The notes under the pieces were generated by a model that did not search any database, was not told the origin of the DNA, and worked only from the letters and a program-made list of their open reading frames with translations. A stretch of 50,369 bases of DNA, taken from positions 1-50,369 of the forward strand of contig NZ_JH650776.1 of assembly GCF_000259195.1 (NCBI RefSeq), given 5' to 3'. Positions 1 through 7,590 of this stretch are shown piece by piece. Origin of the DNA: Pseudomonas donghuensis. Lineage in GTDB: Bacteria > Pseudomonadota > Gammaproteobacteria > Pseudomonadales > Pseudomonadaceae. Numbering within the stretch: the first letter of the stretch is position 1; the number at the start of each line of letters is the position of its first letter. The translations under genes and the position numbers were made by a program.

Positions 1-31
1 GAGCTGGCTTGCCAGCGATGAGGCCGGCACT
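1..31. repeat. Partial REP element at left edge
   Basis: The window opens inside a REP unit: GAGCTGGCTTGCCAGCGATG is the same core seen complete at 23058 and 30880. Its 5' part lies outside the window. It sits just beyond the 3' end of the TonB receptor gene, the usual place for these extragenic hairpins. Confidence 0.75.
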
Positions 32-37
32 AGCAAC

Positions 38-2488
38 CTAGAACTGCGGCGTGTACTTCACGGTAAAGGTGAAGTTGCGTGGGTCACCAAAGTTGTTGTT
101 GCCGTTGAGCTGGTTGTAGGCAGCGATGTAGTAGTGCTTGTCGAACAGGTTGTTGGCATTGAGCGCCAGGCCCACTTCCGGGGTCAGCTGGTACGCCAGG
201 CGCGCGTTCCACACGGCGTAGCCGGGTACGTCGTAGGTATGCTCGTAACCCAGGGTATGGGACTGCGCGGTGAAGCCCAGGCCGGTGCTGACCTTGCTCC
301 AGTCACCCGGCAGTTGGTAGTTACCCCACATGCGCAGCATGTGCTTGGGCGTCCAGGTGCTGAACACCTTGCCCTTGTTGTCCGGGTCTTCGAGGAAGGT
401 CGTGGTGTTGTAGGTGTAGCCGGCGAACAGCTGCAGGCCGCTGAGCACTTCGCCGCTGACTTCGGCTTCGATACCCTGGCTGCGTACCTTGCCGGCGGCG
501 GTGGAGCAGTACCAGTCATCGCAGGCAAAGCCTGAGGCCTTGTCGGTGATCGCGCGGTTTTCCTGGTCGTAGCGGAACACCGCCAGGGAGGTATTGACGC
601 GGCCATCGAGCAGTTCGCCCTTGATGCCCATTTCGTAGTTGCTGCCAATGATCGGCTTGAGCGCCGCGCCGCCGACGGCGCGTTCGGTCTGCGGCACGAA
701 GACGTCGGCGTAACTGGCGTACAGCGACCATTCATGGCTCAGGTCGTAGATGATGCCGACGTACGGGGTAACTTCGCCGCTTTCGGTCATGGTGCTGGTC
801 GGGCTGGCCGAAGGGGCGCGGGTGATGGCGGCATACGTGGTGGAGTCATAGCGGTAGTCGAACCAGCTGACCCGCGAACCCAGCACCAGGGTCAACGGCT
901 CGGCCAGCTTGACCCGCCAGACGCCGTACAGGCCTTTCTGGCGCACGTCATAGCCACTGCTGAAACCACGGCCGTTGGGCTTGGCGAGCAAGCTGTCGTA
1001 GCTGATGTCCGGGCGGTGATGGTCGATAGCGAAGATGTTGTCAGTGCTGTCGTTGAAGGTGCGCGCGAACAGGTCATCGGTGGTCAGCTTCGAGTAGTTG
1101 CCACCCAGGGTGATTTCCTGCTCGAGGTTGAAGGCGTTGAATTTGCCCTCCACGTACATGTCGGCACCGATCTTGGTAGAGTCGAAATCGGTTACCCAGT
1201 CGGCATAGCTGACACCGCTGCCATCGAAGTTGATGGCATCGTCAACGGTCTGTACCCGCTGGTGGGTCGACTTGTTGGTTTCACTCATGCGAATCGCACC
1301 AACGTGGAACTTCCAGTCGTCGTTGAAGCGGTGCTCAAGGTCGGCGTACAGGGTGGTGACGTCGATTTCCGAATGGTTCCAGCGCGAGCCGGTAAAGGTC
1401 GAACGCGGCACATCCAGGCCGCTGCCGTCGGCATAGCGCGGCAACCCGCGCAGCATCGGCCGCGACTCGGCGTTGGACTGGCTGACCGCGAAGCCCAGGG
1501 TGGTGGCCTCGTTCAGGTCGAAGTCCAGCGCGCCGTACAGCGAATGGGTCTTGCTCCATTCGTAGTCGACGAACGAATCGCTCTGGTCCTCGTCCGCCAC
1601 AAAGCGGCCGCGCACGGTGCCGGCGTCGTTCAGCGGGCCACCGGCGTCCAGTTGCAGGCCGTAATGATCCCAGCTGCCGGCCTTGCCGGTGACGGTCACG
1701 GTGGGGGTGTTCTGGCCGCGCTTGCGCACCAGGTTGACGGTGCCGCCCGGGCTGCCGGTGCCTTGCAACAGGCCCGAGGCACCGCGCAGCACTTCCATGC
1801 GGTCGAAGAAGATCAGGTCCTGGGTCGCCCAGTTGCCCAGCGAGTAGGTGTTGCGCGGGATCGCCACGCCGTCGTACTGCCAGTCGTCGATCTGAAAGCC
1901 GCGCGATGAAATGATCAGGCCCGGGCCTACGCCTTGCAAGCCGACCAGGCCGGTGGTCTGGTTGACCGCGTCCTTGAGGTCGACAATGTTCTGATCGTCC
2001 ATCTGCTGGCGGGTCATCACCGTGACCGACTGGGGGATTTCCTTGAGCGTATGGCTGCCCTTGCCAATGGTGGTCGCCCGCGCCGCATAGGAGCCCGTGC
2101 CCTCGGTAGTGGCCGCATCGACACCGCCGCCGATGCCGCTGATGCTGGTGGCGCCCAGCTCCAGGGCGTTGCCGGTGTCGATGCTCGGCAGCACGCTGAA
2201 GTTGCCCTGTTCGGTGACCAGCAACTGCAGGCCGCTGCCGGCCAGGGCTTTTTGCATGGCCTGCACGGCGCTCATCCTGCCGACGATTGCCGGTGCCTGC
2301 TTGCCCTGGACCAACGCCGGATCGAGGGAAACGATACGGCCGCTCTGGCTGGCGATGGCATTGAGGGTGCTGGCCAGTGAGGTGGCGGGCAGGTTGAAGC
2401 TCAGGGCCTGTTCCTGGGCCTGGGCGGTGCTGGCCAGCGTAGCCAGGGCCACGGCGACAGGAAGGGCGTGGGACCAAGGGTTGAGCAC
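38..2488 (-). CDS. TonB-dependent siderophore receptor with N-terminal signalling (STN) domain
   Basis: Outer-membrane receptor importing a ferric siderophore with TonB energy and signalling to the FecR/sigma pair upstream. The chosen start is GTG at 2488, preceded by AGGAG six bases away; this gives 816 residues and a clean signal peptide ending in TAQA. A longer frame to 2554 would put 22 polar residues before the signal and is unlikely. After the signal comes an STN/secretin-like domain (about residues 28-80, FNLPATSLASTLNAIASQSG), then a plug (about 140-270, IPQSVTVMTRQQMDDQ and RGASGLLQGTGSPGGTVN) and a beta-barrel ending in the aromatic Phe typical of outer-membrane proteins. The NLFDKHYY motif near the C-terminus is characteristic of FpvA/FoxA/FhuE-type receptors. 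The siderophore cannot be told from sequence. Third gene of a minus-strand operon, 86 bases after fecR. Confidence 0.93.
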   Translation of the reverse strand: MLNPWSHALPVAVALATLASTAQAQEQALSFNLPATSLASTLNAIASQSGRIVSLDPALVQGKQAPAIVGRMSAVQAMQKALAGSGLQLLVTEQGNFSVLPSIDTGNALELGATSISGIGGGVDAATTEGTGSYAARATTIGKGSHTLKEIPQSVTVMTRQQMDDQNIVDLKDAVNQTTGLVGLQGVGPGLIISSRGFQIDDWQYDGVAIPRNTYSLGNWATQDLIFFDRMEVLRGASGLLQGTGSPGGTVNLVRKRGQNTPTVTVTGKAGSWDHYGLQLDAGGPLNDAGTVRGRFVADEDQSDSFVDYEWSKTHSLYGALDFDLNEATTLGFAVSQSNAESRPMLRGLPRYADGSGLDVPRSTFTGSRWNHSEIDVTTLYADLEHRFNDDWKFHVGAIRMSETNKSTHQRVQTVDDAINFDGSGVSYADWVTDFDSTKIGADMYVEGKFNAFNLEQEITLGGNYSKLTTDDLFARTFNDSTDNIFAIDHHRPDISYDSLLAKPNGRGFSSGYDVRQKGLYGVWRVKLAEPLTLVLGSRVSWFDYRYDSTTYAAITRAPSASPTSTMTESGEVTPYVGIIYDLSHEWSLYASYADVFVPQTERAVGGAALKPIIGSNYEMGIKGELLDGRVNTSLAVFRYDQENRAITDKASGFACDDWYCSTAAGKVRSQGIEAEVSGEVLSGLQLFAGYTYNTTTFLEDPDNKGKVFSTWTPKHMLRMWGNYQLPGDWSKVSTGLGFTAQSHTLGYEHTYDVPGYAVWNARLAYQLTPEVGLALNANNLFDKHYYIAAYNQLNGNNNFGDPRNFTFTVKYTPQF

Positions 2489-2574
2489 GGAATTCTCCTG
2501 ATTATGTTGGCGTGTCAGGAGATAGGTGTGATGAGAAATGAAAACCGGACACAAATACGAGTGATTTTCATAAA

Positions 2575-3558
2575 TTATTCTTGACGCTGATTCTTGGCCC
2601 GAATCAGCGTCAGCCAGGGGCTGTATTGATCGACCTTGACCGGCAGGGTTTCGGCCAGTGCGGCGAAGGCCCGCTGCGGTTCGTCCAACGGGAATACACC
2701 TTGCACGCGCAGCCCGCGAACCTCGGGTTCGACCCGGACAAACCCTCGGTAGTAGGGGCGTAGCGCCTCGACCACGGAGGCGAGGGAATCATCCAGCACA
2801 TTCAGGCGCCCGCTGAGCCAGTCGGCACGCTGGCGCTCGCCATTGCCCAGGGCCTCGATGCGTTCGCCGCGCAGCAACGCGGCCTGGCCTTCCTGCACCT
2901 CCAGCTCGCTGCCGTTGAACAGCCGCGCCCGTACCGAATGCTCAAGCACTACCAGGCGCGTGGCCTCGGCCTCCTGGCTGACCAGAAAGCGCGTGCCGAG
3001 GGCGCGCATTTCACCTTGGGCGCTACGCACCCGCAACGGCCGCTGCGGGTCGGCGGCGACCTGGATGATCAGTTCGCCACGGCGCAGGATAACCAGCCGT
3101 TGACGGGCATCGAACTGCAGGTCGGCAGCGCTGCCGGCATTCAGGCTGAGCCGGCTGCCGTCGGCCAGGGTGAAGTCCCGGCGCTCGCCCCTGGCTGTGC
3201 GCAAATCGGCCAGCAGCGCTTCGCCCATCTCACTGCGCGCACCCAGCCACAGGCCACCGCCGAGCACGCCGATACCGACGAAGGCACGCAGCAGTTCGCG
3301 CCGAGAGCCATTGGCTTGCAGCAACAGCTGGCGAGCCTCACCGGCCTGGCCGGGGGCGCGGCGCTCGAAGTTGCGCACGGTCTGGCAGGCACCGCCAAGG
3401 CGCTCTTGCAAGTGTGCCCAGGCCTGGGCGTGAGCCGGGTCGCTGCCCAGCCACTGGCTGAAGTCGCTGTGCAACTGGGCGTCGGTGTTGCCCGAACTCA
3501 AGCGCACCATCCAGTCGATGGCGGCTTCTGCGCTTGGGTCGAGGCGGCGCGGGTTCAT
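2575..3558 (-). CDS. FecR-family anti-sigma factor / sigma regulator
   Basis: Inner-membrane regulator that holds or activates the cognate ECF sigma factor according to the state of the TonB receptor. The 327-residue protein has an N-terminal DUF4880 cytoplasmic region (WMVRLSSG, FSQWLGSDPAHAQAW), one membrane span at about residues 90-107, a periplasmic FecR domain (about 115-210, RRDFTLADGSRLSLNAGS) and a C-terminal STN-interacting region ending in LPVKVDQ. Length and order are normal for the family. The start ATG overlaps the sigma stop codon (ATGA), so the two are translationally coupled. The receptor gene follows on the same strand. Confidence 0.93.
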   Translation of the reverse strand: MNPRRLDPSAEAAIDWMVRLSSGNTDAQLHSDFSQWLGSDPAHAQAWAHLQERLGGACQTVRNFERRAPGQAGEARQLLLQANGSRRELLRAFVGIGVLGGGLWLGARSEMGEALLADLRTARGERRDFTLADGSRLSLNAGSAADLQFDARQRLVILRRGELIIQVAADPQRPLRVRSAQGEMRALGTRFLVSQEAEATRLVVLEHSVRARLFNGSELEVQEGQAALLRGERIEALGNGERQRADWLSGRLNVLDDSLASVVEALRPYYRGFVRVEPEVRGLRVQGVFPLDEPQRAFAALAETLPVKVDQYSPWLTLIRAKNQRQE

Positions 3559-4061
3559 GGCGCCAGCTCACTGAGGTAGCACTGGCTCAGGGCTTGCTTC
3601 ATGTAGCGGCTGACGGTGCGCTCGGAGAGGTCGAGCTTGCGCGCGATATCGACGTAGCTCATGCCATCGAGCTGGCTGTAGAGGAAGGTGGCCTTGACGA
3701 TCATCGGCAGGCCGTCGAGCACCCGGTCGATGCTCACCAGTGCCTCGATCAGCAGCAGTTGCTCCTCGGGGGAGGGCGCCAGCGGCTCGGGCAGGGCCGA
3801 CAAACGTTCCAGGTAGGCCAGCTCCAGCTGGCGACGGCGATGGCGGTCGAAAATCAACCGGCGGGCGATGGTCGACAGGTAGGCGCGCGGCTGCTGGATA
3901 CTCGCAGGGTCGACCTGGGCCGCGAGCATCTGGCAGAAGGTCTCGGCGGCGGTGTCTTCGGCATCGGCGCGGTTGCGCAGGCGCTTGTGGATATGCTGCA
4001 GGAGCCAACGGTGGTGGTCGCTGAAAAAAAAGCCCAGCTTGCGGGTGGAGGAGGTTGGCAC
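3555..4061 (-). CDS. FecI-like ECF sigma factor
   Basis: RNA polymerase sigma-70 factor of the iron-starvation ECF class (168 residues), expected to transcribe the downstream receptor gene. Region 2 spans about residues 10-75 (RNRADAEDTAAETFCQ, PRAYLSTIARRLIFD) and region 4 about 105-160, with the helix-turn-helix MSYVDIARKLDLSERTVSRY. The start is GTG at 4061; an in-frame stop lies 24 bases upstream and no ATG or stronger start is available, although the ribosome site is weak. A run of eight T on the coding strand near the 5' end encodes Phe-Phe-Phe and could be slippage-prone. A Fur-box-like site lies 27 bases upstream, fitting iron-repressed expression. Confidence 0.92.
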   Translation of the reverse strand: MPTSSTRKLGFFFSDHHRWLLQHIHKRLRNRADAEDTAAETFCQMLAAQVDPASIQQPRAYLSTIARRLIFDRHRRRQLELAYLERLSALPEPLAPSPEEQLLLIEALVSIDRVLDGLPMIVKATFLYSQLDGMSYVDIARKLDLSERTVSRYMKQALSQCYLSELAP

Positions 4062-4087
4062 CGGTTGGCGTTTCCGAAGGTGTTAGT

Positions 4088-4106
4088 GTGAATCGTTCTC
4101 AATATT
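4088..4106. promoter_or_regulatory. Probable Fur box upstream of the ECF sigma gene
   Basis: Read on the minus strand the site is AATATTGAGAACGATTCAC. Compared with the Fur consensus core ATAATGAGAATCATT it matches 12 of 15 positions, including TGAGAA and the ATT of the second arm. Its place directly before a FecI/FecR/receptor operon makes iron repression likely. Matching was done by eye. Confidence 0.6.
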
Positions 4107-4222
4107 ACCTGTGCAGTAAGGCAAGGTGCAATCACCTGCAGGGGCGCCGCTTTACAATTTACCTACAGACTGTCCGTGGGGGCAGTTATAGGGTGGCGCC
4201 CAGACGAAGCAAGGGAAAGAGA

Positions 4223-4639
4223 ATGGACCTGTCACTCGCGGGCCAGCAGTTCAGTCTGCTGGAACACTTCAAGGACGATACGCGGCTGCGCGCCAGCTTC
4301 AACGCCTTGACCCACCAGACGTTCGAGTTCGATTTCGAGCAGTGGTACCAGGATGGCTATTGGGGCGAGGGCTACCAGCCCTGTGCATTGGCCCATGATG
4401 GGCGCATCGTTATGACGCTCTATGACGTATTCGCCAGGCAAGCGCTCGACCTGCAGACGCTGATTGCACAGCTCTGCACGCCCCAGACCACGCGGGTGGT
4501 GCTGGGGTTTGCGCCGCTGGATGTCAGCGGCTTCGAGGCGCAGCCGCTGGAGTCCGATGACAGCCTGTTCGTGCTGGGCCAGGCCGGCCGGTTCATCGAG
4601 GATGCCAGGCTGATGTTTGCGTTGCTGTCACATGCCTGA
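4223..4639 (+). CDS. Internally deleted GNAT-family acetyltransferase
   Basis: The 138-residue frame starts at ATG 4223 after AAGGGAAAGAG. The first ~60 residues (FSLLEHFKDDTRLRASFNAL, FEFDFEQWYQDGYW) look like the N-terminus of a family of about 280-residue GNAT proteins, and the last ~75 (LYDVFARQALDLQTLI, VVLGFAPLD, LFVLGQ, LMFALLSHA) look like that family's C-terminus. The acetyl-CoA-binding core expected between them (GTV/HPxxRxxG region) is absent: residues ALAHDGRIV run straight into LYDVF. The frame is open across the junction, so a shortened protein may be made, but it should lack catalysis. Family comparison is from memory. Confidence 0.72.
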   Translation: MDLSLAGQQFSLLEHFKDDTRLRASFNALTHQTFEFDFEQWYQDGYWGEGYQPCALAHDGRIVMTLYDVFARQALDLQTLIAQLCTPQTTRVVLGFAPLDVSGFEAQPLESDDSLFVLGQAGRFIEDARLMFALLSHA

Positions 4640-4644
4640 GCCGC

Positions 4645-5292
4645 TCAGCTCACCAGCGGCATCAATGGATCGCTTGGTCTCGAGCAGGCCGCCGCTTCAG
4701 GGGGCTCGGGCACTTCGGCGAACAAGGTGCGGCCGCGCTCGAACATGCTTTGAAGGTGGGCGCCGGGGTCTGCGCTTTCCGAGTCCAGCAGCAAGGTCGA
4801 GCTCAGCACCCGGGCGCCGCAGTAATCGAAGATGCCGTGATCGATCTGGGTCTTCATGGCCTGCTCATAGCCATGCCTGGCATAGGTTGCGGCATCGGCG
4901 CCGCCGACGCCGACCAGGTGCACATTGAGGTGCCACAGCCTTTTCACCAGGGGGGCCTGGGGGCTGAAGTCGAAGGCCCAGCCATTGACGAAGACCCGAT
5001 CGATCCAGCCCTTGAGCAGCGCCGGCATCGACCACCAGTACACCGGATAGATCAGCACCAGGGCATCGCTGCGGTCGATGCGCGCCTGCTCGGCGAGCAC
5101 ATCGGCGGGCGCTGTTGCGCGATGGTGGACCGCGTGGTCGGCAGGGCCGAACAGCGGGTTGAAGCCTTCGCCGTACAGGTCGACGACTTCGGCGCGATCG
5201 CCGTTGTGCGCCAGGCCTTCAGCGAACGTGGCCGCCAGGCTGTGGGTCAGCGAGCGCGGATCATGATGAGCGACAACCACAAGTGCGTGCAT
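4645..5292 (-). CDS. NAD(P)H:quinone oxidoreductase, flavodoxin-like fold
   Basis: Soluble FMN or FAD enzyme (215 residues) expected to reduce quinones by two electrons. The start ATG at 5292 follows AGGAG at good spacing; an extension to 5388 would run into the facing tetR gene and is rejected. The N-terminus MHALVVVAHHDPRSLTHSLA is the flavin-phosphate loop of the NQO1/KefF/MdaB type, and YPVYWWSMPALLKGWIDRVF is the conserved family core. The divergent TetR gene and the operator between them suggest induction by an electrophile or quinone-like compound. The precise substrate is unknown. Confidence 0.88.
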   Translation of the reverse strand: MHALVVVAHHDPRSLTHSLAATFAEGLAHNGDRAEVVDLYGEGFNPLFGPADHAVHHRATAPADVLAEQARIDRSDALVLIYPVYWWSMPALLKGWIDRVFVNGWAFDFSPQAPLVKRLWHLNVHLVGVGGADAATYARHGYEQAMKTQIDHGIFDYCGARVLSSTLLLDSESADPGAHLQSMFERGRTLFAEVPEPPEAAACSRPSDPLMPLVS

Positions 5293-5348
5293 GGCAAGGA
5301 CTCCTGCGAATTGCGGGGAAGGGGCATAACTTGTATGCTGGGTATAAG

Positions 5349-5375
5349 TTACCTTTGGTAAGTTACTTTTGGTAG
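5349..5375. promoter_or_regulatory. Tandem palindromic operator between quinone reductase and tetR
   Basis: A perfect 13-bp palindrome, TTACCTTTGGTAA (5349-5361), is followed after 14 bases by a near copy, TTACTTTTGGTAG (5363-5375). The second copy ends six bases before the tetR start at 5382. Two adjacent dyads in a divergent TetR intergenic region are the classic layout of a TetR operator controlling both genes. Confidence 0.72.
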
Positions 5376-5381
5376 GTAAGC

Positions 5382-5972
5382 ATGTCAAGCGATCCGCAAC
5401 CGCGTCGGCGCCTGTCCCGGGAAGACCGTCAGCAGCAGCTCCTGGACGTGGCCTGGCACCTGATCCGTGAGGAGGGTACCGAAGCCCTGACCCTGGGGCG
5501 CCTGGCTGAGTTGGCCGGGGTTACCAAACCGGTGGTCTATGACCATTTTGGTACCCGTTCGGGGCTGCTTGCGGCGCTGTATCAGTCCTTTGATGTGCGC
5601 CAGACGGCGGTGATGGATGCCGCCCTGGCCGCCAGTGAGCCGACGCTTGAAAGTACCGCTGCGGTGATTGCCAGCTCCTACGTCGACTGCGTCTTGACCC
5701 AGGGCCGGGAGATTCCCGGGGTGATCGCCGCGCTGGCCAGCTCGCCGGAGCTTGAGCAGCTCAAGCGCGAGTACGAGGCGGTGTTCATGGGCAAATGCCG
5801 GGCGCTGCTGGAGCCGTTCAGTGGCCGTGGCGAGATTGGCGTCGCGGGATTGCGGGCGATGATCGGCGCGGCCGAGGCGTTGTCTCATTCTGCGGCGAAC
5901 GGTGAGATTACGGCGGAGCAGGCGCAGCAGGAGTTGTTCGAGACCATCAAGGCGATGGTTGTGCGCAGTTAA
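5382..5972 (+). CDS. TetR/AcrR-family transcriptional regulator
   Basis: DNA-binding repressor of 196 residues. The TetR N-terminal helix-turn-helix covers about residues 12-58 (QQLLDVAWHLIREEGTEAL, RLAELAGVTKPVVYDHFGTR). The C-terminal part is a helical ligand-binding domain (ASSYVDCVLTQGREIPGVIA). It is divergent from the quinone reductase, and two palindromes lie immediately before its start, so autoregulation and control of the reductase are likely. The inducer cannot be inferred from the sequence. Confidence 0.93.
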   Translation: MSSDPQPRRRLSREDRQQQLLDVAWHLIREEGTEALTLGRLAELAGVTKPVVYDHFGTRSGLLAALYQSFDVRQTAVMDAALAASEPTLESTAAVIASSYVDCVLTQGREIPGVIAALASSPELEQLKREYEAVFMGKCRALLEPFSGRGEIGVAGLRAMIGAAEALSHSAANGEITAEQAQQELFETIKAMVVRS

Positions 5973-5974
5973 AT

Positions 5975-6048
5975 TGCATCGCGGGGCAAGCGCCGCTCCC
6001 ACAGGCTGCAGAGCACACCTGTAGGAGCGGGCTTGCCCCGCGATAGGG
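5975..6048. repeat. Pair of inverted REP elements
   Basis: Two REP units face each other: ATCGCGGGGCAAGCGCCGCT (minus-oriented, from 5977) and TGTAGGAGCGGGCTTGCCCC (plus, from 6020). Together they fill the 88-base gap between tetR and the next gene and could fold as a long hairpin. The downstream start codon lies only about 14 bases away, so the pair replaces most of any leader. Confidence 0.85.
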
Positions 6049-6060
6049 CCTGTCAAATAG

Positions 6061-6765
6061 ATGAGTAATATGGACATTCAAGCAATCAAACAACGCCTGG
6101 CCAAACCCGCCACGCGCTTTTTCGCCGGTGGTTTTCGCCCCAGTAACAGCGATGAAGAAAGCTGGCTCGGCCGGGTATTCTTCTACCGCCCGGATGAGGG
6201 CGTACCGACCAACGCCGACGGCGAGCCGCTGTTGCCCGTGGCCCAGTTCCACCTGCCGAGCCTGCCGTTCAGCAGCCCGGCGCTCAAGGGCATCCGCACC
6301 CTCACCCTGTTCGTCGGCTATCCCTTCCCGGATCAGTTCGAAGCCATGGGCAACAATTGGTTGATCCGGGAATACCGCGCTGACGATGAGCTGGTGCGCA
6401 AGGACCTGCCGGTCGCCAATTCCTTCCTCAAGGCCTTCCCCTTGCGGGCTGAAAAACTCGACGAGGACTATCCGCTGTGGGATGGCGCGGGCGTGCCGGA
6501 CGACCTGGTCGAGGAAATCCTCAAGTTGGAACGGGCAGGGGACATCGAGAGCTACTACGAAGTGACCACGCACGCCTACGAGCACAAGATCGGCGGCTAT
6601 CCGTCGTTCTGCCAATCGGGCGTCGACCCTGGCGAAGGTTTCGAGTTCGTCTTCCAGATTTCATCCGATGCCAAGATCAACCTCAACGTGGTCGACAGCG
6701 GTAGCCTGATGTTCTGGAAGCATCGCGACAGCGGCGAGTGGGCGCTCTATTACGACTTCTATTGA
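6061..6765 (+). CDS. DUF1963 (YwqG-like) protein
   Basis: Cytoplasmic protein of 234 residues of unknown function. Features of the YwqG/DUF1963 fold are the DGEPLLPVAQFHLPSLPF segment (about 58-76) and the C-terminal IGGYPSFCQSG (about 178-188), FEFVFQISSD and DSGSLMFWKHRDSGEWALYYD. No signal peptide or membrane segment is present. The start is uncertain: ATG 6061 has no good ribosome site, and an in-frame ATG at 6070 is equally possible. The REP pair immediately upstream leaves little room for a leader. Confidence 0.7.
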   Translation: MSNMDIQAIKQRLAKPATRFFAGGFRPSNSDEESWLGRVFFYRPDEGVPTNADGEPLLPVAQFHLPSLPFSSPALKGIRTLTLFVGYPFPDQFEAMGNNWLIREYRADDELVRKDLPVANSFLKAFPLRAEKLDEDYPLWDGAGVPDDLVEEILKLERAGDIESYYEVTTHAYEHKIGGYPSFCQSGVDPGEGFEFVFQISSDAKINLNVVDSGSLMFWKHRDSGEWALYYDFY

Positions 6766-6766
6766 G

Positions 6767-7381
6767 CTAGTGTGACTTGCCCTTACGCGGCTTGTAGAAC
6801 AGAAACTCACGGGTCTCGGCCGTTCGGGCATAGCTTTTCGACCAGTCCGGCCGCACGTGCCGGTCGTGGAAGTACAGGGCGCCGCCGGTGCGATCAGGCA
6901 ATTGCCTGTTCAGGGCCTTGCGGGCGATCTCCTTGGCCAGGGTGTAGCGCACCTCTTCCTGGACATCGTCCGAGCGGCCATCGCACCACCAGGAAAACTG
7001 GCAGGCGCCTTGCTCCGAGCCTTGCTTGACCACACCACAGACCGAATCGGGAAAGCCCGCGTGGCCGACCCGGTTCATCACCACATTGGCCACCGCTTCC
7101 ATATCCTCGGCTTTACCGCCCTTGGATTCCCAGTAGATGCTGCGCGCAAGGCAGGTGATGGCGTCATCCAGCGCTGCTGCACCGGCCGGGTCGACGGCCT
7201 GGACTTCGGTCCTGGTGATGGCTTGGGACCTGGGCGCGGGTGGCGCATCGGGGTTGCTGGCGGCTTTTTGCTCCAGCACCTGGGCTTTTTCTTCGGCCTC
7301 CCGGGCCTGGTTTTGCGCAGCGGCACTATCCGCCAGGAGCAGGGCGAGAGCAAGGCAAGTGATGAGAATGGCAAGGCGCAT
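6767..7381 (-). CDS. SleB-like cell wall hydrolase, secreted
   Basis: Predicted periplasmic peptidoglycan hydrolase of the Hydrolase_2/SleB family (204 residues). A signal peptide occupies residues 1-22 (LAILITCLALALLLADSAAA), followed by an Ala/Glu/Pro-rich linker to about 60. The catalytic domain (about 73-195) has LARSIYWESKGGKAEDMEAV, where the Glu of YWES is the expected catalytic residue, then NVVMNRVGHAGFPDSVCGVV, ACQFSWWCDG and GALYFHDRHVRPDW. It is transcribed convergently with the DUF1963 gene, leaving one base between their stop codons. Confidence 0.88.
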   Translation of the reverse strand: MRLAILITCLALALLLADSAAAQNQAREAEEKAQVLEQKAASNPDAPPAPRSQAITRTEVQAVDPAGAAALDDAITCLARSIYWESKGGKAEDMEAVANVVMNRVGHAGFPDSVCGVVKQGSEQGACQFSWWCDGRSDDVQEEVRYTLAKEIARKALNRQLPDRTGGALYFHDRHVRPDWSKSYARTAETREFLFYKPRKGKSH

Positions 7382-7590
7382 GGTCAGCCCCTTTCACTGC
7401 TAACCCGTCGAATTGAATGCCGGCCTGTAGCTATCGCCAGCGGCGCCCTGCAGTTGAGCGCCCTCTATTGAATCGACAACACGGCCGACCAATCATTCCA
7501 ACCGACCACCAGCAGGTTTTGCTGCCCAGGCACTGCCCGCTGACGGACAAATCGCGCATCATGGGCACAGTCCGTTCAAGGGAGATTTAC

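Noticed and set aside
734..1909. 391-residue plus-strand frame within the TonB receptor gene
   Set aside because: Antisense to the receptor; Val/Ala/Gly-rich shadow without motifs.
2489..2574. FecI-type -35/-10 promoter before the receptor gene
   Set aside because: A GAAAAT-like element is present but no convincing partner at the correct spacing could be assigned by eye.
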